DNA of 26,289 bases, taken from Mesorhizobium_K sp040049215. Lineage in GTDB: Bacteria; Pseudomonadota; Alphaproteobacteria; Rhizobiales; Rhizobiaceae. The DNA is taken from contig NZ_JBDZDN010000010.1 in assembly GCF_040049215.1 (NCBI RefSeq), forward strand, positions 1 to 26,289, read 5' to 3'. Shown in pieces: positions 15,525-23,452 of the stretch. The notes under the pieces are model-generated. The model searched no databases. It saw only the letters and a list, made by a program, of their open reading frames with translations, and was not told the DNA's origin. A program made the translations under genes and the position numbers. Every line of letters begins with the position of its first letter. Within the stretch, counting starts at the first letter, position 1.

Positions 15525-16202
15525 AACCGTCTCCTAGTGCGCGTTTTGGCGCAGCGTTCTTCTAGCGGGGCCATGATTGGGCCCGGGAACAGTCAATAGT
15601 TGAAGTTTCGGGAATAGGTGCAGACTTGGAAACTGCTAACAACCAGGCACTGATACACAACGCACGCGTCAAGGTTAGGTTCCAAAGTGGGTGCCAGCCA
15701 GGGCGCGCAAAAGCCCCGGCAGGCTCCTTAATCTGGCGGCAACGCTGATGGAATGGGGTCCGTTGATTGTCGCCAGTTTCGAGGGTCAGTTCCCTCTTTG
15801 GGACGCTCTTGTGCTGCCCGCCCCCGCCTGCCGGCCGGCCTCAGCCGCTCGTCCTAATTGGGCGTCTAGTTTGAGCGTTCCTGACGAAGAGCCTTAGCCA
15901 TACTGTTTTGCTAAGCACCGTCGTCTGGACGGTTTAAAGGTCACCACGCATCGGACCAGGTGACCTGCTCCCCTGGTTGTCCGCGTCTATAAGTTAGCCC
16001 TGTTCACGTTGTGAACTGCTCCCCGTCTTTGGATCGCCCCGGGCGCTGCGGGCCTCGGGCAACGTCGAGAACAGCGTGTCATTGAGATGGCGTAGTTGGG
16101 ACTTCGGTTCCGGAGACGCCGGTGCTTTCCTGCGCGGCATGATCAACAGCTGGGAAGGAGGCAAATATGGCTGATTCTTGGTTTAGGAAACCGCTGTTTG
16201 AC
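15525..16202. other. Non-coding stretch with possible IS-end remnants
   Basis: No supported gene is seen. TGACCTGCTCCCC at 15961-15973 and TGAACTGCTCCCC at 16012-16024 differ at one base and lie 51 bases apart in the same orientation. The TG-start and the C-run resemble terminal sequences of IS3-type elements. The promoter of the two small minus-strand genes should lie just right of 15540. Confidence 0.35.
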
Positions 16203-17228
16203 TCACTGAGAAACTCGCACCAATAGCTTGCCGAAGTTGCGCCCCTTGAGAAGACCGATGAAGGCCATCGGCGCGTTGGCGAGGCCTTCGACGATATCAT
16301 CGCGATATTTGATCTTGCCCGCTTGCAGCCAGGCAGAAACGTCCCGGCGGAAGTCCTCGATCTGCGGGTCGAAATCCGAAACGATAAATCCTTGAACCGT
16401 CCATCGCTTCGTCAGCACCGCTCTCATAAACGCAACCAGACGGTCGGGACCATCCGGAGGTCCCACATCACTGTAGTGGGCGACCAAGCCACAGACGGGA
16501 ATGCGGGCAAAATCATTCAGCAGGGGAAACACTGCGTTCCAAACATGCCCGCCGACGTTTTCGAAATAGATATCGATGCCGTCCGGGCAGGCGCAGCGCA
16601 ACTGTTCAGGCAGGCTGGTATCAAGATGGTCCAGCGCGATGTCAAAGCCGAGTTCTTCCGTGACATAGCGACATTTCTCAGCGCCGCCGGCAACTCCAAC
16701 CACCCTGCAGCCGTGTAATTTCCCGATCTGGCCGACCAATGAGCCGACCGGCCCGCTGGCCGCTGCAACAACAAGTGTTTCGCCCTCTTTCGGCCGGCCG
16801 ATATTGAGCAGTCCGGTATACGCTGTCTGGCCTGGCATCCCGAGGACCCCGAGGGCCGCCGAAATTGGCGCAACATCAGGGTCGACCTTCCGCAATCCGG
16901 TGCCGTTTGAGACAGTGAATGTCTCCCAGAAATTATAGCCATCTACAATATCCCCGACCTTCAGGTCGGCATGGCGGGATTCGACTACCCGACTGACCGT
17001 ATCGCCTTTCATCGCCTCTCCCAACTGAACGCGGGGCGAGTACGACCCGCCGTCGTCCATGTGGCCGCGCATGTAAGGGTCAAGCGACAGCCAGAGCGTC
17101 TGCAGCAGCACTTGGCCAGGTTGCAAGGTAGGCAAAGGAGTCTGCTGCATTTTGAAATTCTCTGGGCGTGGCTCGCCCCGCGGACGTGATGCAAGAACAA
17201 TCTGTTCAGCAATGCGGGAACTGGTCAT
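16203..17228 (-). CDS. NADP-dependent oxidoreductase, CurA/leukotriene B4 12-hydroxydehydrogenase type (MDR superfamily)
   Basis: The 341-residue length and motifs fit the zinc-free medium-chain reductases that reduce the C=C bond of alpha,beta-unsaturated carbonyls. They include LSLDPYMRGHMDDGGSY near the start, LGMPGQTAYTGL at about 128-140, the nucleotide-binding loop AASGPVGSLVGQ at 156-167, VVGVAGGAEKC, and FENVGGHVWNAVFPLLN. The ending FIGLLKGRNFGKLLVRV is typical. AGGAG is seven bases before the ATG. The gene stands alone; neighbours on both sides are on the same strand but more than 240 bases away. The natural substrate is likely an enone or quinone-like compound. Confidence 0.92.
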   Translation of the reverse strand: MTSSRIAEQIVLASRPRGEPRPENFKMQQTPLPTLQPGQVLLQTLWLSLDPYMRGHMDDGGSYSPRVQLGEAMKGDTVSRVVESRHADLKVGDIVDGYNFWETFTVSNGTGLRKVDPDVAPISAALGVLGMPGQTAYTGLLNIGRPKEGETLVVAAASGPVGSLVGQIGKLHGCRVVGVAGGAEKCRYVTEELGFDIALDHLDTSLPEQLRCACPDGIDIYFENVGGHVWNAVFPLLNDFARIPVCGLVAHYSDVGPPDGPDRLVAFMRAVLTKRWTVQGFIVSDFDPQIEDFRRDVSAWLQAGKIKYRDDIVEGLANAPMAFIGLLKGRNFGKLLVRVSQ

Positions 17229-17474
17229 GCTTTGCTCCTAGCAAGCGCACGCGGGATCGAACCGATCGATAGTCTTGCCTTTGTTAACTGCCTGGCAGCC
17301 GTGTTTAACTCCCCAACAAACTTGCCCTAGGTTGCGAGTGCGCGGATTGATGGCCAAACAGAGAGAGGCAGATTTTCGGAATGATCATGTTGAGACTGGT
17401 GGCGTCTTGAACGCGCACCATCCGTCTGCATCACGATATAACCCTACCAACATCGAAGACCTTTCGGCGCGGAG

Positions 17475-17702
17475 CTATGGTCGGCTCTCGTTCACCTCGG
17501 CCTCTTCGGCGCGCGCGATGATCTCCTCAAGGTTCGCGATCGTCTTCCTATCCTGCTCGATGCGACCGTCATTGACCATGACCCACTTACCGTGGTCGAG
17601 CTCCCGAACCTCGAACTTACCGGCGTGCATCATCTCGATGCCGTGCCTGAGTTGTGCGATGGCTTGCTTGCAGTGAACTATGGTGTCCTGGCGCCAGCTC
17701 AT
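17475..17702 (-). CDS. Small helical protein of unknown function
   Basis: A start at ATG 17702, seven bases after GGGAGGAGG, gives 75 residues; eight more codons upstream are open but include the ribosome site. The product is mostly alpha-helical by composition: HCKQAIAQLRHGIEMMHAGK, then a short strand pair (FEVRELDHGKWVMVNDGR), then QDRKTIANLEEIIARAEEAE. It is hydrophilic with no membrane segment. I recognise no family; it reads like a conserved rhizobial hypothetical protein. Confidence 0.7.
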   Translation of the reverse strand: MSWRQDTIVHCKQAIAQLRHGIEMMHAGKFEVRELDHGKWVMVNDGRIEQDRKTIANLEEIIARAEEAEVNESRP

Positions 17703-18047
17703 GGTGGCCTCCTCCCTACTGCCCACCTCTCAGCATACAGGAAAATTGTCCCCTTCGCGACGAGGCACGATTGAGCGAGATCAATTCTCTATTTCCCGAA
17801 CCCTCTGTGCTCCAGGGCAGGAGGCACAGGTCGGCCATGATCTTCAGGGCAGGGACTTTTCTCCACCAGGCGGCCAGGAAGTGGTCGATGATCGCGCCGC
17901 CTTTGAGGCGAACGACATAATAGCAGCAAGGTACATGATGGAGGAATGGCTGGCAGCGAGAGGCGAAGTGCTTCTTCCCGACAGCCGTTCGGTTGCTCCT
18001 TGGCGGTGATGTCCACTACGCCCGGAAACTGGAGGATGGCTTGTCGG
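17703..18047. other. Non-coding stretch
   Basis: Several frames are open here, one on the plus strand with a plausible helical piece (ANDIIAARYMMEEWLAARGE near 17920-17970), but none has a start signal or recognisable domain. It may contain a decayed gene. Confidence 0.35.
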
Positions 18048-18635
18048 CTAGCGGGGTTCGCGCAGCATCGGGAACATCGGTGGCGAATCGCCCGATCGAA
18101 TCTCTCCCAAAACCCGAAAGCCATGGCGCTCATAGAGCTGCCGGTTGGCGGGGCTGGTTGCTTCTAGATAGGCGGGTTGTTGATCGCGATCACAGGCAGC
18201 CAGCCCATGCCTCATCAATTGCGATCCGTATCCCCGCCCCTGGAACACAGGATCAACCCCAATCAAGGGAATGTACCAGTGGGGTTCATGGGGATGAAAA
18301 CCGGCCATCTGCTCGAATAGGGACAGCACTCCGCCAAGCTTCGGCTCTGACATGTTTTGTTCAAAGAGTTCCCCCATCGGACCATCGTCCGGTTGAACCC
18401 CCGGCGGCAACCACTGTGCGACGCCGGAAAAATCGCCAATCACATAGGCCGAGCCGTGGTCAAAGGATTTGCCGCCAAAGAGCGTCACTAGTGGCATGAA
18501 AGTATTTATGTACTGAAGCGGGTCAGGCCAGGCCCAACGTGCCACCGGATCGGTGCTAAACGCCATCGCCATGGCAGCTTCAAACCGATCCTTGTCCGAT
18601 CTGGTGGCCGGGCGGATATCTAGCGCACTGTCCAT
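18048..18635 (-). CDS. GNAT-family N-acetyltransferase
   Basis: The 195-residue protein has the acetyl-CoA binding motif A, GVDPVFQGRGYGSQLMRHGL, with Q132-G-R-G-Y-G137. It also has the beta5/alpha4 part YLEATSPANRQLYERHGFRV. The N-terminal half with FSTDPVARWAWPD is the type seen in many GNATs with a broad substrate pocket. The acceptor is unknown. No clear ribosome site precedes the ATG at 18635, but that start gives the normal length. Confidence 0.9.
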   Translation of the reverse strand: MDSALDIRPATRSDKDRFEAAMAMAFSTDPVARWAWPDPLQYINTFMPLVTLFGGKSFDHGSAYVIGDFSGVAQWLPPGVQPDDGPMGELFEQNMSEPKLGGVLSLFEQMAGFHPHEPHWYIPLIGVDPVFQGRGYGSQLMRHGLAACDRDQQPAYLEATSPANRQLYERHGFRVLGEIRSGDSPPMFPMLREPR

Positions 18636-18644
18636 GTGGCTGGC

Positions 18645-18821
18645 TTAGTTTTGATCGGTCTTCGACGACAAGATGACCATCAACCCGGCTGCGATCTTGC
18701 CTAGTAGCGCCTCTCGCCTGACAAGCTTCGGTTTCGAATTTGATTCTTCATCGTCCAATCCCGCTTGGAACTTTAGCAGGGTCTCATGGAACGGTTGGTC
18801 AGTCAATTTGTCGCGGTCCAT
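18645..18821 (-). CDS. Possible small protein or remnant, unknown
   Basis: A minus-strand frame of 58 codons from ATG 18821 reads MDRDKLTDQPFHETLLKFQA, GLDDEESNSK, then LVRREALLGKIAAGLMVILS, with natural composition. It also stays open and protein-like further upstream (NFSDLPAHEGEVLRKNAKWS) to about 18910, where it meets the stop of the hydrolase remnant. There is no good ribosome site. It may be the 3' part of another decayed gene in this patch. Confidence 0.35.
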   Translation of the reverse strand: MDRDKLTDQPFHETLLKFQAGLDDEESNSKPKLVRREALLGKIAAGLMVILSSKTDQN

Positions 18822-18913
18822 CACTGGCCCGGTTGACGCCGACCACTTCGCGTTCTTCCTGAGGACTTCGCCTTCGTGGGCGGGCAGGTCGGAGAAATTG
18901 AGATACTGAAATG

Positions 18914-19390
18914 TCAGCCAGCGAGGGATTCGAGAATGCTTGCGAGTTCCTGCGGTTTCATGGTGAATACCGAGTGTTGCGAGGCAATCTCGATCGGGAT
19001 GACGCCTAGCAAAGCGGCGAAAGCGCGCTGCCGTTCAAGGTGAATGATCTGGTCCTCGGTGCAAAGGATATAGGAGCGGGGGACCTCTGGTATGCCGGTA
19101 CCTGGCCAGGGTTGGTAGATCGCCTGCATGCCTTGCTTTCGCTGGGTCGCTCGCAGGAATGCAAGATAAGCATCACGCTGTTCCGCTGGCACCAGTGAGG
19201 CGAGCAAGTCGAAATCGAAAGATCGCGACCCGTCGCCATTGTCCACGGAGACCGACATGATTGCCGCTTGCGTTTCGGGACCTATAGCCTCGTAGATTGA
19301 TTGCCCCGGCCGCGGCACGATAGCTGCTGCGTAGACGAGTCGGTCGACCGCAGTCTGGGCGGCAACGAGGGGAATCGTAGCGCCACCAAA
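18914..19390 (-). pseudogene. 3' part of an alpha/beta hydrolase
   Basis: A frame of 158 codons after an in-frame TGA begins FGGATIPLVAAQTAVDRLVY and runs to ASILESLAG at 18914. It is the second half of an alpha/beta hydrolase of the EstC/salicylate-esterase-like kind. The first residues are the end of the nucleophile elbow (normally G-H-S-x-G-G), so the catalytic Ser and everything before it is missing. The acid (CTEDQIIH) and His (ASQHSVFTM) are still present. The lost 5' half has been replaced by fragments of two other genes (next entry). The longest stretch with an ATG starts at 19318. Confidence 0.82.
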
Positions 19391-19620
19391 TCAAGAAGCC
19401 ATTTGGTAGAGATTTCCTCGGCCACCGCCGCGGCCGGCGAAGTGTCGTAGATGGCAGCGTTCTGTCCCCAGGCAGATGTCAGCCAGTCTGCTGCGATGCC
19501 GTCTGGCGCCAGCTTGTTGATCCGGACAGTTGGCGTGTTGCCAATCGTATCCAGAATGGAACCGGCGACGCCGCTGGCTGGCTTGCGCGGAGCCGGCGCG
19601 GGGCGCGAGGACAAGGTCAT
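19282..19620 (-). pseudogene. Chimera: cysteine synthase 5' end joined to an aromatic amino-acid decarboxylase fragment
   Basis: Residues 1-42 (19495-19620), including APRKPASGVAGSILDTIGNT and VRINKLAPDG, are the N-terminus of an O-acetylserine sulfhydrylase; the PLP lysine lies further on and is absent. At about 19494 the frame passes directly into ADWLTSAWGQNAAIYDTSPA and AVAEEISTKWLLDL (to about 19392), a fragment of the N-terminal region of a group II PLP decarboxylase. The remaining codons are read out of frame over the hydrolase remnant. AAAGGA lies eight bases before the ATG, so a 112-residue product could still be made. No part can be catalytic. Confidence 0.72.
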
Positions 19621-20050
19621 GTTGCAATCCTTTCTTTAGCCAAGGACACCACAGGGATGTCCGAAAAGTCTTGGCTTGGCGGCTTCGCGCGATCTCACCG
19701 GCTGGCCGGCTCCTGCCCGTGCAAAAGGCACGAGCAGCGCATGGCTTACGCTTGGACGATGGGCAGGTCCAACCAATTTGCAGTGGCCCGGTATCACTAC
19801 CGATAGTGGAGGGGGTCATTTCCACTCGACCATCGGCAAGCTGGATCATCTCGCTGCTCTCGATTGGTGAGCACATCCCCAGACCTTGGAACGGATACCG
19901 TCTATGTTAGGATGCAGCCGATTACGGCGACGCCGAACCGACGGTTGTGGACTGCCCCTGGTGGTTAGACAGGCCCCGCCTATCGTTGGACCGCCTACCT
20001 TGGCAAGGACCTACCAAGGTCATAGCATCATCGCAGCTTTGGAGGTTTCG
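19621..20050. promoter_or_regulatory. Region between divergent genes, with a small palindrome
   Basis: No gene is supported here. ACCTTGG (19997-20003) and CCAAGGT (20014-20020) form a perfect 7-bp inverted repeat with a 10-base spacer, 30 bases before the methyltransferase start. It could be an operator, but this is weak evidence. Confidence 0.3.
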
Positions 20051-20851
20051 ATGGTATCGAGCTTTAATGTCCAAGATGCGGCCGGCTACGAGCAACTCAT
20101 GGGTCGCTGGAGCAGGAAACTTGCACCACAGTTTATTGGCTTCTCCGGCATTGCCGATGGCGAAAAGGTTCTCGATGTTGGCTGCGGGACCGGCAGCCTC
20201 ACGTTCGAACTGGCACGAAACAGCCGACTGAAGGAAATCGCAGCAATCGACTTCTCGCCGGTCTTTGTCGCGGCAGCGAAGGCCCGCAATACCGACCCGA
20301 GAATTAGTATCCAGCAAGCCGATGCCTGCGAGCTTCCCTACCAAAACGGCGTTTTTGACCGGGCCTTGGCAATGCTGGTTCTGCACTTCGTGCCAGAAGC
20401 AGGAAAGGCAGTGGCTGAGATGCGCCGTGTCGTGCGGTCGCGGGGAGTGGTCGCTGCCGTCGTGTGGGATCATCTTGGCGGGATGCCGGGGATGAGGATG
20501 ATGGTGGACACAGTGGCGGCGCTCACTGAAGGCGGGCGACAGCTCCGTGGCCGCTATTGTTTCCAGCCGATGATGCAGCCGGGAGAAATGAAGACAACGT
20601 TCGTCGAGCAGGGGCTTCAGGGGGTGGAGGAAGCAGAGCTGATGATCCGCATGGATTATAGTAACTTCGACGACTATTGGGCTCCCATCGCTGCAGGCGA
20701 GGGTCCGCTGGGTAAGTATGTGATGACGCTCAACTCTGATGAGCGTGCCCGCACAGACTCTGCGGTTCGTGCTGCTTACGAGGCGGGGCAACCCGACGGA
20801 CCGAGGTCTTTCGCGAATGTCGCTTGGGCGGTTCGCGGCATCGTCCCGTGA
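20051..20851 (+). CDS. Class I SAM-dependent methyltransferase
   Basis: The ATG at 20051 has GGAGG five bases upstream; the frame is open another 55 codons to the left but that part looks random. The 266-residue protein has motif I EKVLDVGCGTGSLT at 38-51, the acidic residue of motif II in IAAIDFSPVFV, motif III-like QADACELPYQNGVFDRALAM, and VLHFVPEAGKAVAEMRRVVR. It belongs to the UbiE/Methyltransf_11 group that methylates small molecules. The substrate is not predictable. It stands alone between the chimera (divergent) and the recombinase (convergent). Confidence 0.9.
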   Translation: MVSSFNVQDAAGYEQLMGRWSRKLAPQFIGFSGIADGEKVLDVGCGTGSLTFELARNSRLKEIAAIDFSPVFVAAAKARNTDPRISIQQADACELPYQNGVFDRALAMLVLHFVPEAGKAVAEMRRVVRSRGVVAAVVWDHLGGMPGMRMMVDTVAALTEGGRQLRGRYCFQPMMQPGEMKTTFVEQGLQGVEEAELMIRMDYSNFDDYWAPIAAGEGPLGKYVMTLNSDERARTDSAVRAAYEAGQPDGPRSFANVAWAVRGIVP

Positions 20852-21037
20852 CGCTCGCCGCAACACCGGGCTACCCGGAGCCTGAGCGAATCATCGCCCA
20901 AAGAACCAAAACGGAATCCCGACGGCCGATATGAAGCGAGATAGTCCGCGGGCCGTTAGCGGATCGCCGCAATCGAGCCCATCTCAGCCGCGAACACGGC
21001 AACTTCTCTGCCCCTGCGTGAGATCGATTTATCCCGC

Positions 21038-21721
21038 TTATAAAATGCCGTGTTGGCGAGCCAGGACGTTTCTGACATTCGACACTTGCCATCGGCCGCC
21101 TCGGGCAGTCCGGATTCCCCGGGCTTCCAGCGCCGCGGCAATGCCCCGCAGGCTTGTAATGCCCGCTCGCTGGATGGTGCGGATGATTGGGATAATCTCA
21201 CCGGCAAAGCAATCTGCCTGTCCCAGACTTGCCGCGCGTCCCTTTGCTGCGGCCAGCGCCGGCGACCGACGGTTACCGAGCCGCGCGCCGTGTGCCTTGC
21301 GGGCAGCAAGTGCCGCCTTCGTCCGTTGCGATATAAGCTGGCGTTCCTTCTCGGCGAGCGCGGCGTAGAGATGGAGCATGAATGGGTCCGCATCGGCGCC
21401 AAGCTCTGCGACTATGAAGGGGATGCGGCTGGCCATCAGGCCCGAGATGAACGCCACGTCGCGCGACAGGCGATCGAGTTTGGCGACGATTACCGGACAT
21501 CGCGCCTGTCGAGCCGCAGCCAGGGCTTGGGCGAGGTGAGGGCGCCTGTCCAGCGCATCGTAGCCCTTGCCTGTCTCGACCTCGACATACTCCCCGATCA
21601 GCTGAAAGCCTTCGGCGTTGGCGAAGTGCTCCACACGCGCCCGCTGCGCCTCGATGCCAAGTCCCGATCGACCCTGCCTCTGGGTAGACACGCGATAGTA
21701 GGCGATTGCGCACTGCGACAT
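21038..21721 (-). CDS. Small serine recombinase (resolvase/invertase family)
   Basis: Starting at ATG 21721 gives 227 residues beginning MSQCAIAYYRVSTQRQGRSG; S12 in YYRVST is the catalytic Ser. Further resolvase-domain motifs are GYDALDRRPHLAQALAAARQ, VAKLDRLSRDVAFI and AEKERQLISQRTKAAL. The C-terminal 60 residues hold an HTH-like region, SLRGIAAALEARGIRTARGG and WQVSNVRNVL. The size matches resolvases and invertases, not large integrases. The frame can be extended to a GTG at 21772, but that would read through a perfect palindrome. It may be a mobile-element or phage-derived gene; no partner transposase is next to it. Confidence 0.88.
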   Translation of the reverse strand: MSQCAIAYYRVSTQRQGRSGLGIEAQRARVEHFANAEGFQLIGEYVEVETGKGYDALDRRPHLAQALAAARQARCPVIVAKLDRLSRDVAFISGLMASRIPFIVAELGADADPFMLHLYAALAEKERQLISQRTKAALAARKAHGARLGNRRSPALAAAKGRAASLGQADCFAGEIIPIIRTIQRAGITSLRGIAAALEARGIRTARGGRWQVSNVRNVLARQHGIL

Positions 21722-21742
21722 GGAAATCCCGCTGGTGTTCAG

Positions 21743-21764
21743 ACTGCAAACCACCGTTTGCAGT
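21743..21764. promoter_or_regulatory. Perfect palindrome upstream of the recombinase gene
   Basis: ACTGCAAAC-CACC-GTTTGCAGT is a 9-bp perfect inverted repeat with a 4-base centre, 22 bases before the recombinase ATG. It may be the recombinase's own operator or a half of its recombination site. Confidence 0.5.
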
Positions 21765-22034
21765 TTGCTCACAAGCCCGAACTAGCCAAGTAAACATTTG
21801 AGAAACTCGACTGTTTTGCGCCGGAAGCGACCAAACGGTTGCGAGTAGTGGGCCCGGCCGCAATTGGCCAAAAGCTGACTGGCAGCTTTGCGGCGCGAAT
21901 CCTCAAGCGGTGACAACGTTGCCAATGTCCAAGCGAAGAAACTAAGCCCGTGGATAGAGGTTGGAACGTCACTCTTGGCTGTTATTTCGAAGGGGTGTAA
22001 GGTTACCTTTGCAAGGTCGATGAGGGGGGTTTCC
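21765..22034. other. Region between the divergent recombinase and vWA genes
   Basis: This should contain the promoter of the vWA operon. No clear promoter was identified. The vWA frame is open leftward to 21888, but that part has no ribosome site. Confidence 0.35.
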
Positions 22035-23411
22035 ATGCTTCTGTCATTGCGTGCCACCGTTGCTGTTGCGGCGCTTTTCGCCAGCGTCCTCGCTCCCACC
22101 GCACATGCCGCCGATACAAACGTCCTTTTCATCTTCGACGCCTCTGGCTCGATGAAGAAGGAAATCGAGGGCAAGCCACGTATCGACGTTGCGATCGGCG
22201 CATTTGTGAAGACGGTTCTTGCCATGCCTCAAAGCACCCGGACCGGCTTGATGATGTTTGGCGCAAGGCGCTCAAAGGACTGCAGCGACATCGAGATGAT
22301 TTCCCCGATCGGGGCTCAGGACACAAATATGCTGGTCCTGCCGATGGCTGGACTGCAAGCCAAGGGTGAGACGCCAATCGCCGAGGCAATTCGGCAAGGA
22401 TCGGAAAGCTTCAAGGAATTCCAGGGCGCGAACAATTCGATCGTATTGCTCACCGACGGCATCGAGGAATGCGGGGGTGATCCGTGCGCCGCTGCAGAGG
22501 CGGTGAAGAGCATGGGCATCGACCTTAAGGTCAACATCGTTGGCTTCACGCTCGATCCGTCGCAGCGGGCGGCAATCGAATGCCTGGCCTCGACGACGGG
22601 CGGCACCTACTACGATGCGGCCAACGCGGACGCGCTCACTGAATCTCTTGCTCAGGCCACTGAAACGGAAGCCGTCGCCCAGCCCGAGCCGCCTCCCGCC
22701 GAGCCTGCGCTCCCAGCCGTCAAACCCCGCAAGGTGATCTTCACAGAAGAGTTCGAAGGGACTGACCTTTCCCCGGAGAACTGGGAGGTCGTCAACCAGA
22801 ATACCGACAGCTATATCGTCGAGAAGGGCAACCTGATGACGATCAGCGCGGCCACTGGCGGGCTTGCCAATGCGGAACTGGCGAATGTGTTCAAGCTGAA
22901 GCAGGCGCTTCCCGAAGGGGACTATACGGTGACTGCGAAATTCAAGATCGAATTCGCCACCGGAACCGAGTCAGTCACGCTCGGACTGTTCGAAGACAAG
23001 GACAATTTCATCGCTGCGAGCCTCAATGCCTGGTACGCGAGATATGGCGAGGACTGGCTGGAGACCGATCTGACCAAAATGTCCAAGGGCGAGGCCACTG
23101 GGTTCAAGGCCAAGTCGATGGTGACATCTGGCACCGGCTATGCAGATGCTCCCTCCTACGTCGCCGCAGTCAACGCGATCGAACAGCCGATCACGCTCAA
23201 GCTCGTCAAAGAGGGGCGAGAGTTCCGAGCGGCGGCTAATTTTGCAGGCCAGAAGGACGACAAGGGCGAGCCGGTCTGGATGACGACGGAGCCCATATCG
23301 TCTCTGCGGCCGCCCTCGGCGCTTGTTCTCACCACGTCGCAAAGCGCCAGCGAGGGCGGTGAATCGACGTTCTTCATCGATTCGATCACCATTGACGTGC
23401 CGGCGGAGTAG
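22035..23411 (+). CDS. Exported von Willebrand factor A-domain protein with C-terminal beta-sandwich
   Basis: The ATG at 22035 follows GAGGGGGGTTTCC and starts a good signal peptide (residues 1-25, ending PTAHA-AD). The vWA domain (about 28-205) has a complete metal-ion-dependent adhesion site: D35-A-S-G-S39, T113 in KGETPIAEA, and D141 in LLTDGIEEC. Four cysteines (83, 146, 151 and one near 184) could make disulfides in the periplasm. A Glu/Pro-rich linker (AQPEPPPAEPALPAVKP) leads to a C-terminal region of about 220 residues starting FTEEFEGTDLSPENWEVVNQ, which looks like a lectin/laminin-G-type jelly roll. A secreted adhesion or carbohydrate-binding role is likely but not shown. The next gene follows after 41 bases and is probably co-transcribed. 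Confidence 0.88.
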   Translation: MLLSLRATVAVAALFASVLAPTAHAADTNVLFIFDASGSMKKEIEGKPRIDVAIGAFVKTVLAMPQSTRTGLMMFGARRSKDCSDIEMISPIGAQDTNMLVLPMAGLQAKGETPIAEAIRQGSESFKEFQGANNSIVLLTDGIEECGGDPCAAAEAVKSMGIDLKVNIVGFTLDPSQRAAIECLASTTGGTYYDAANADALTESLAQATETEAVAQPEPPPAEPALPAVKPRKVIFTEEFEGTDLSPENWEVVNQNTDSYIVEKGNLMTISAATGGLANAELANVFKLKQALPEGDYTVTAKFKIEFATGTESVTLGLFEDKDNFIAASLNAWYARYGEDWLETDLTKMSKGEATGFKAKSMVTSGTGYADAPSYVAAVNAIEQPITLKLVKEGREFRAAANFAGQKDDKGEPVWMTTEPISSLRPPSALVLTTSQSASEGGESTFFIDSITIDVPAE

Positions 23412-23452
23412 GAGCGGATACCTCGGTTTCGGTCGACACTATGGAGGGTTTC

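Noticed and set aside
17680..18009. Plus-strand 109-codon frame
   Set aside because: Starts inside the ribosome-site region of the opposite small gene and shows no domain; only a short helical piece looks natural.
20853..20887. CCGGGCTACCCGG hairpin after the methyltransferase gene
   Set aside because: Short stem without a T run; not enough for a terminator call.
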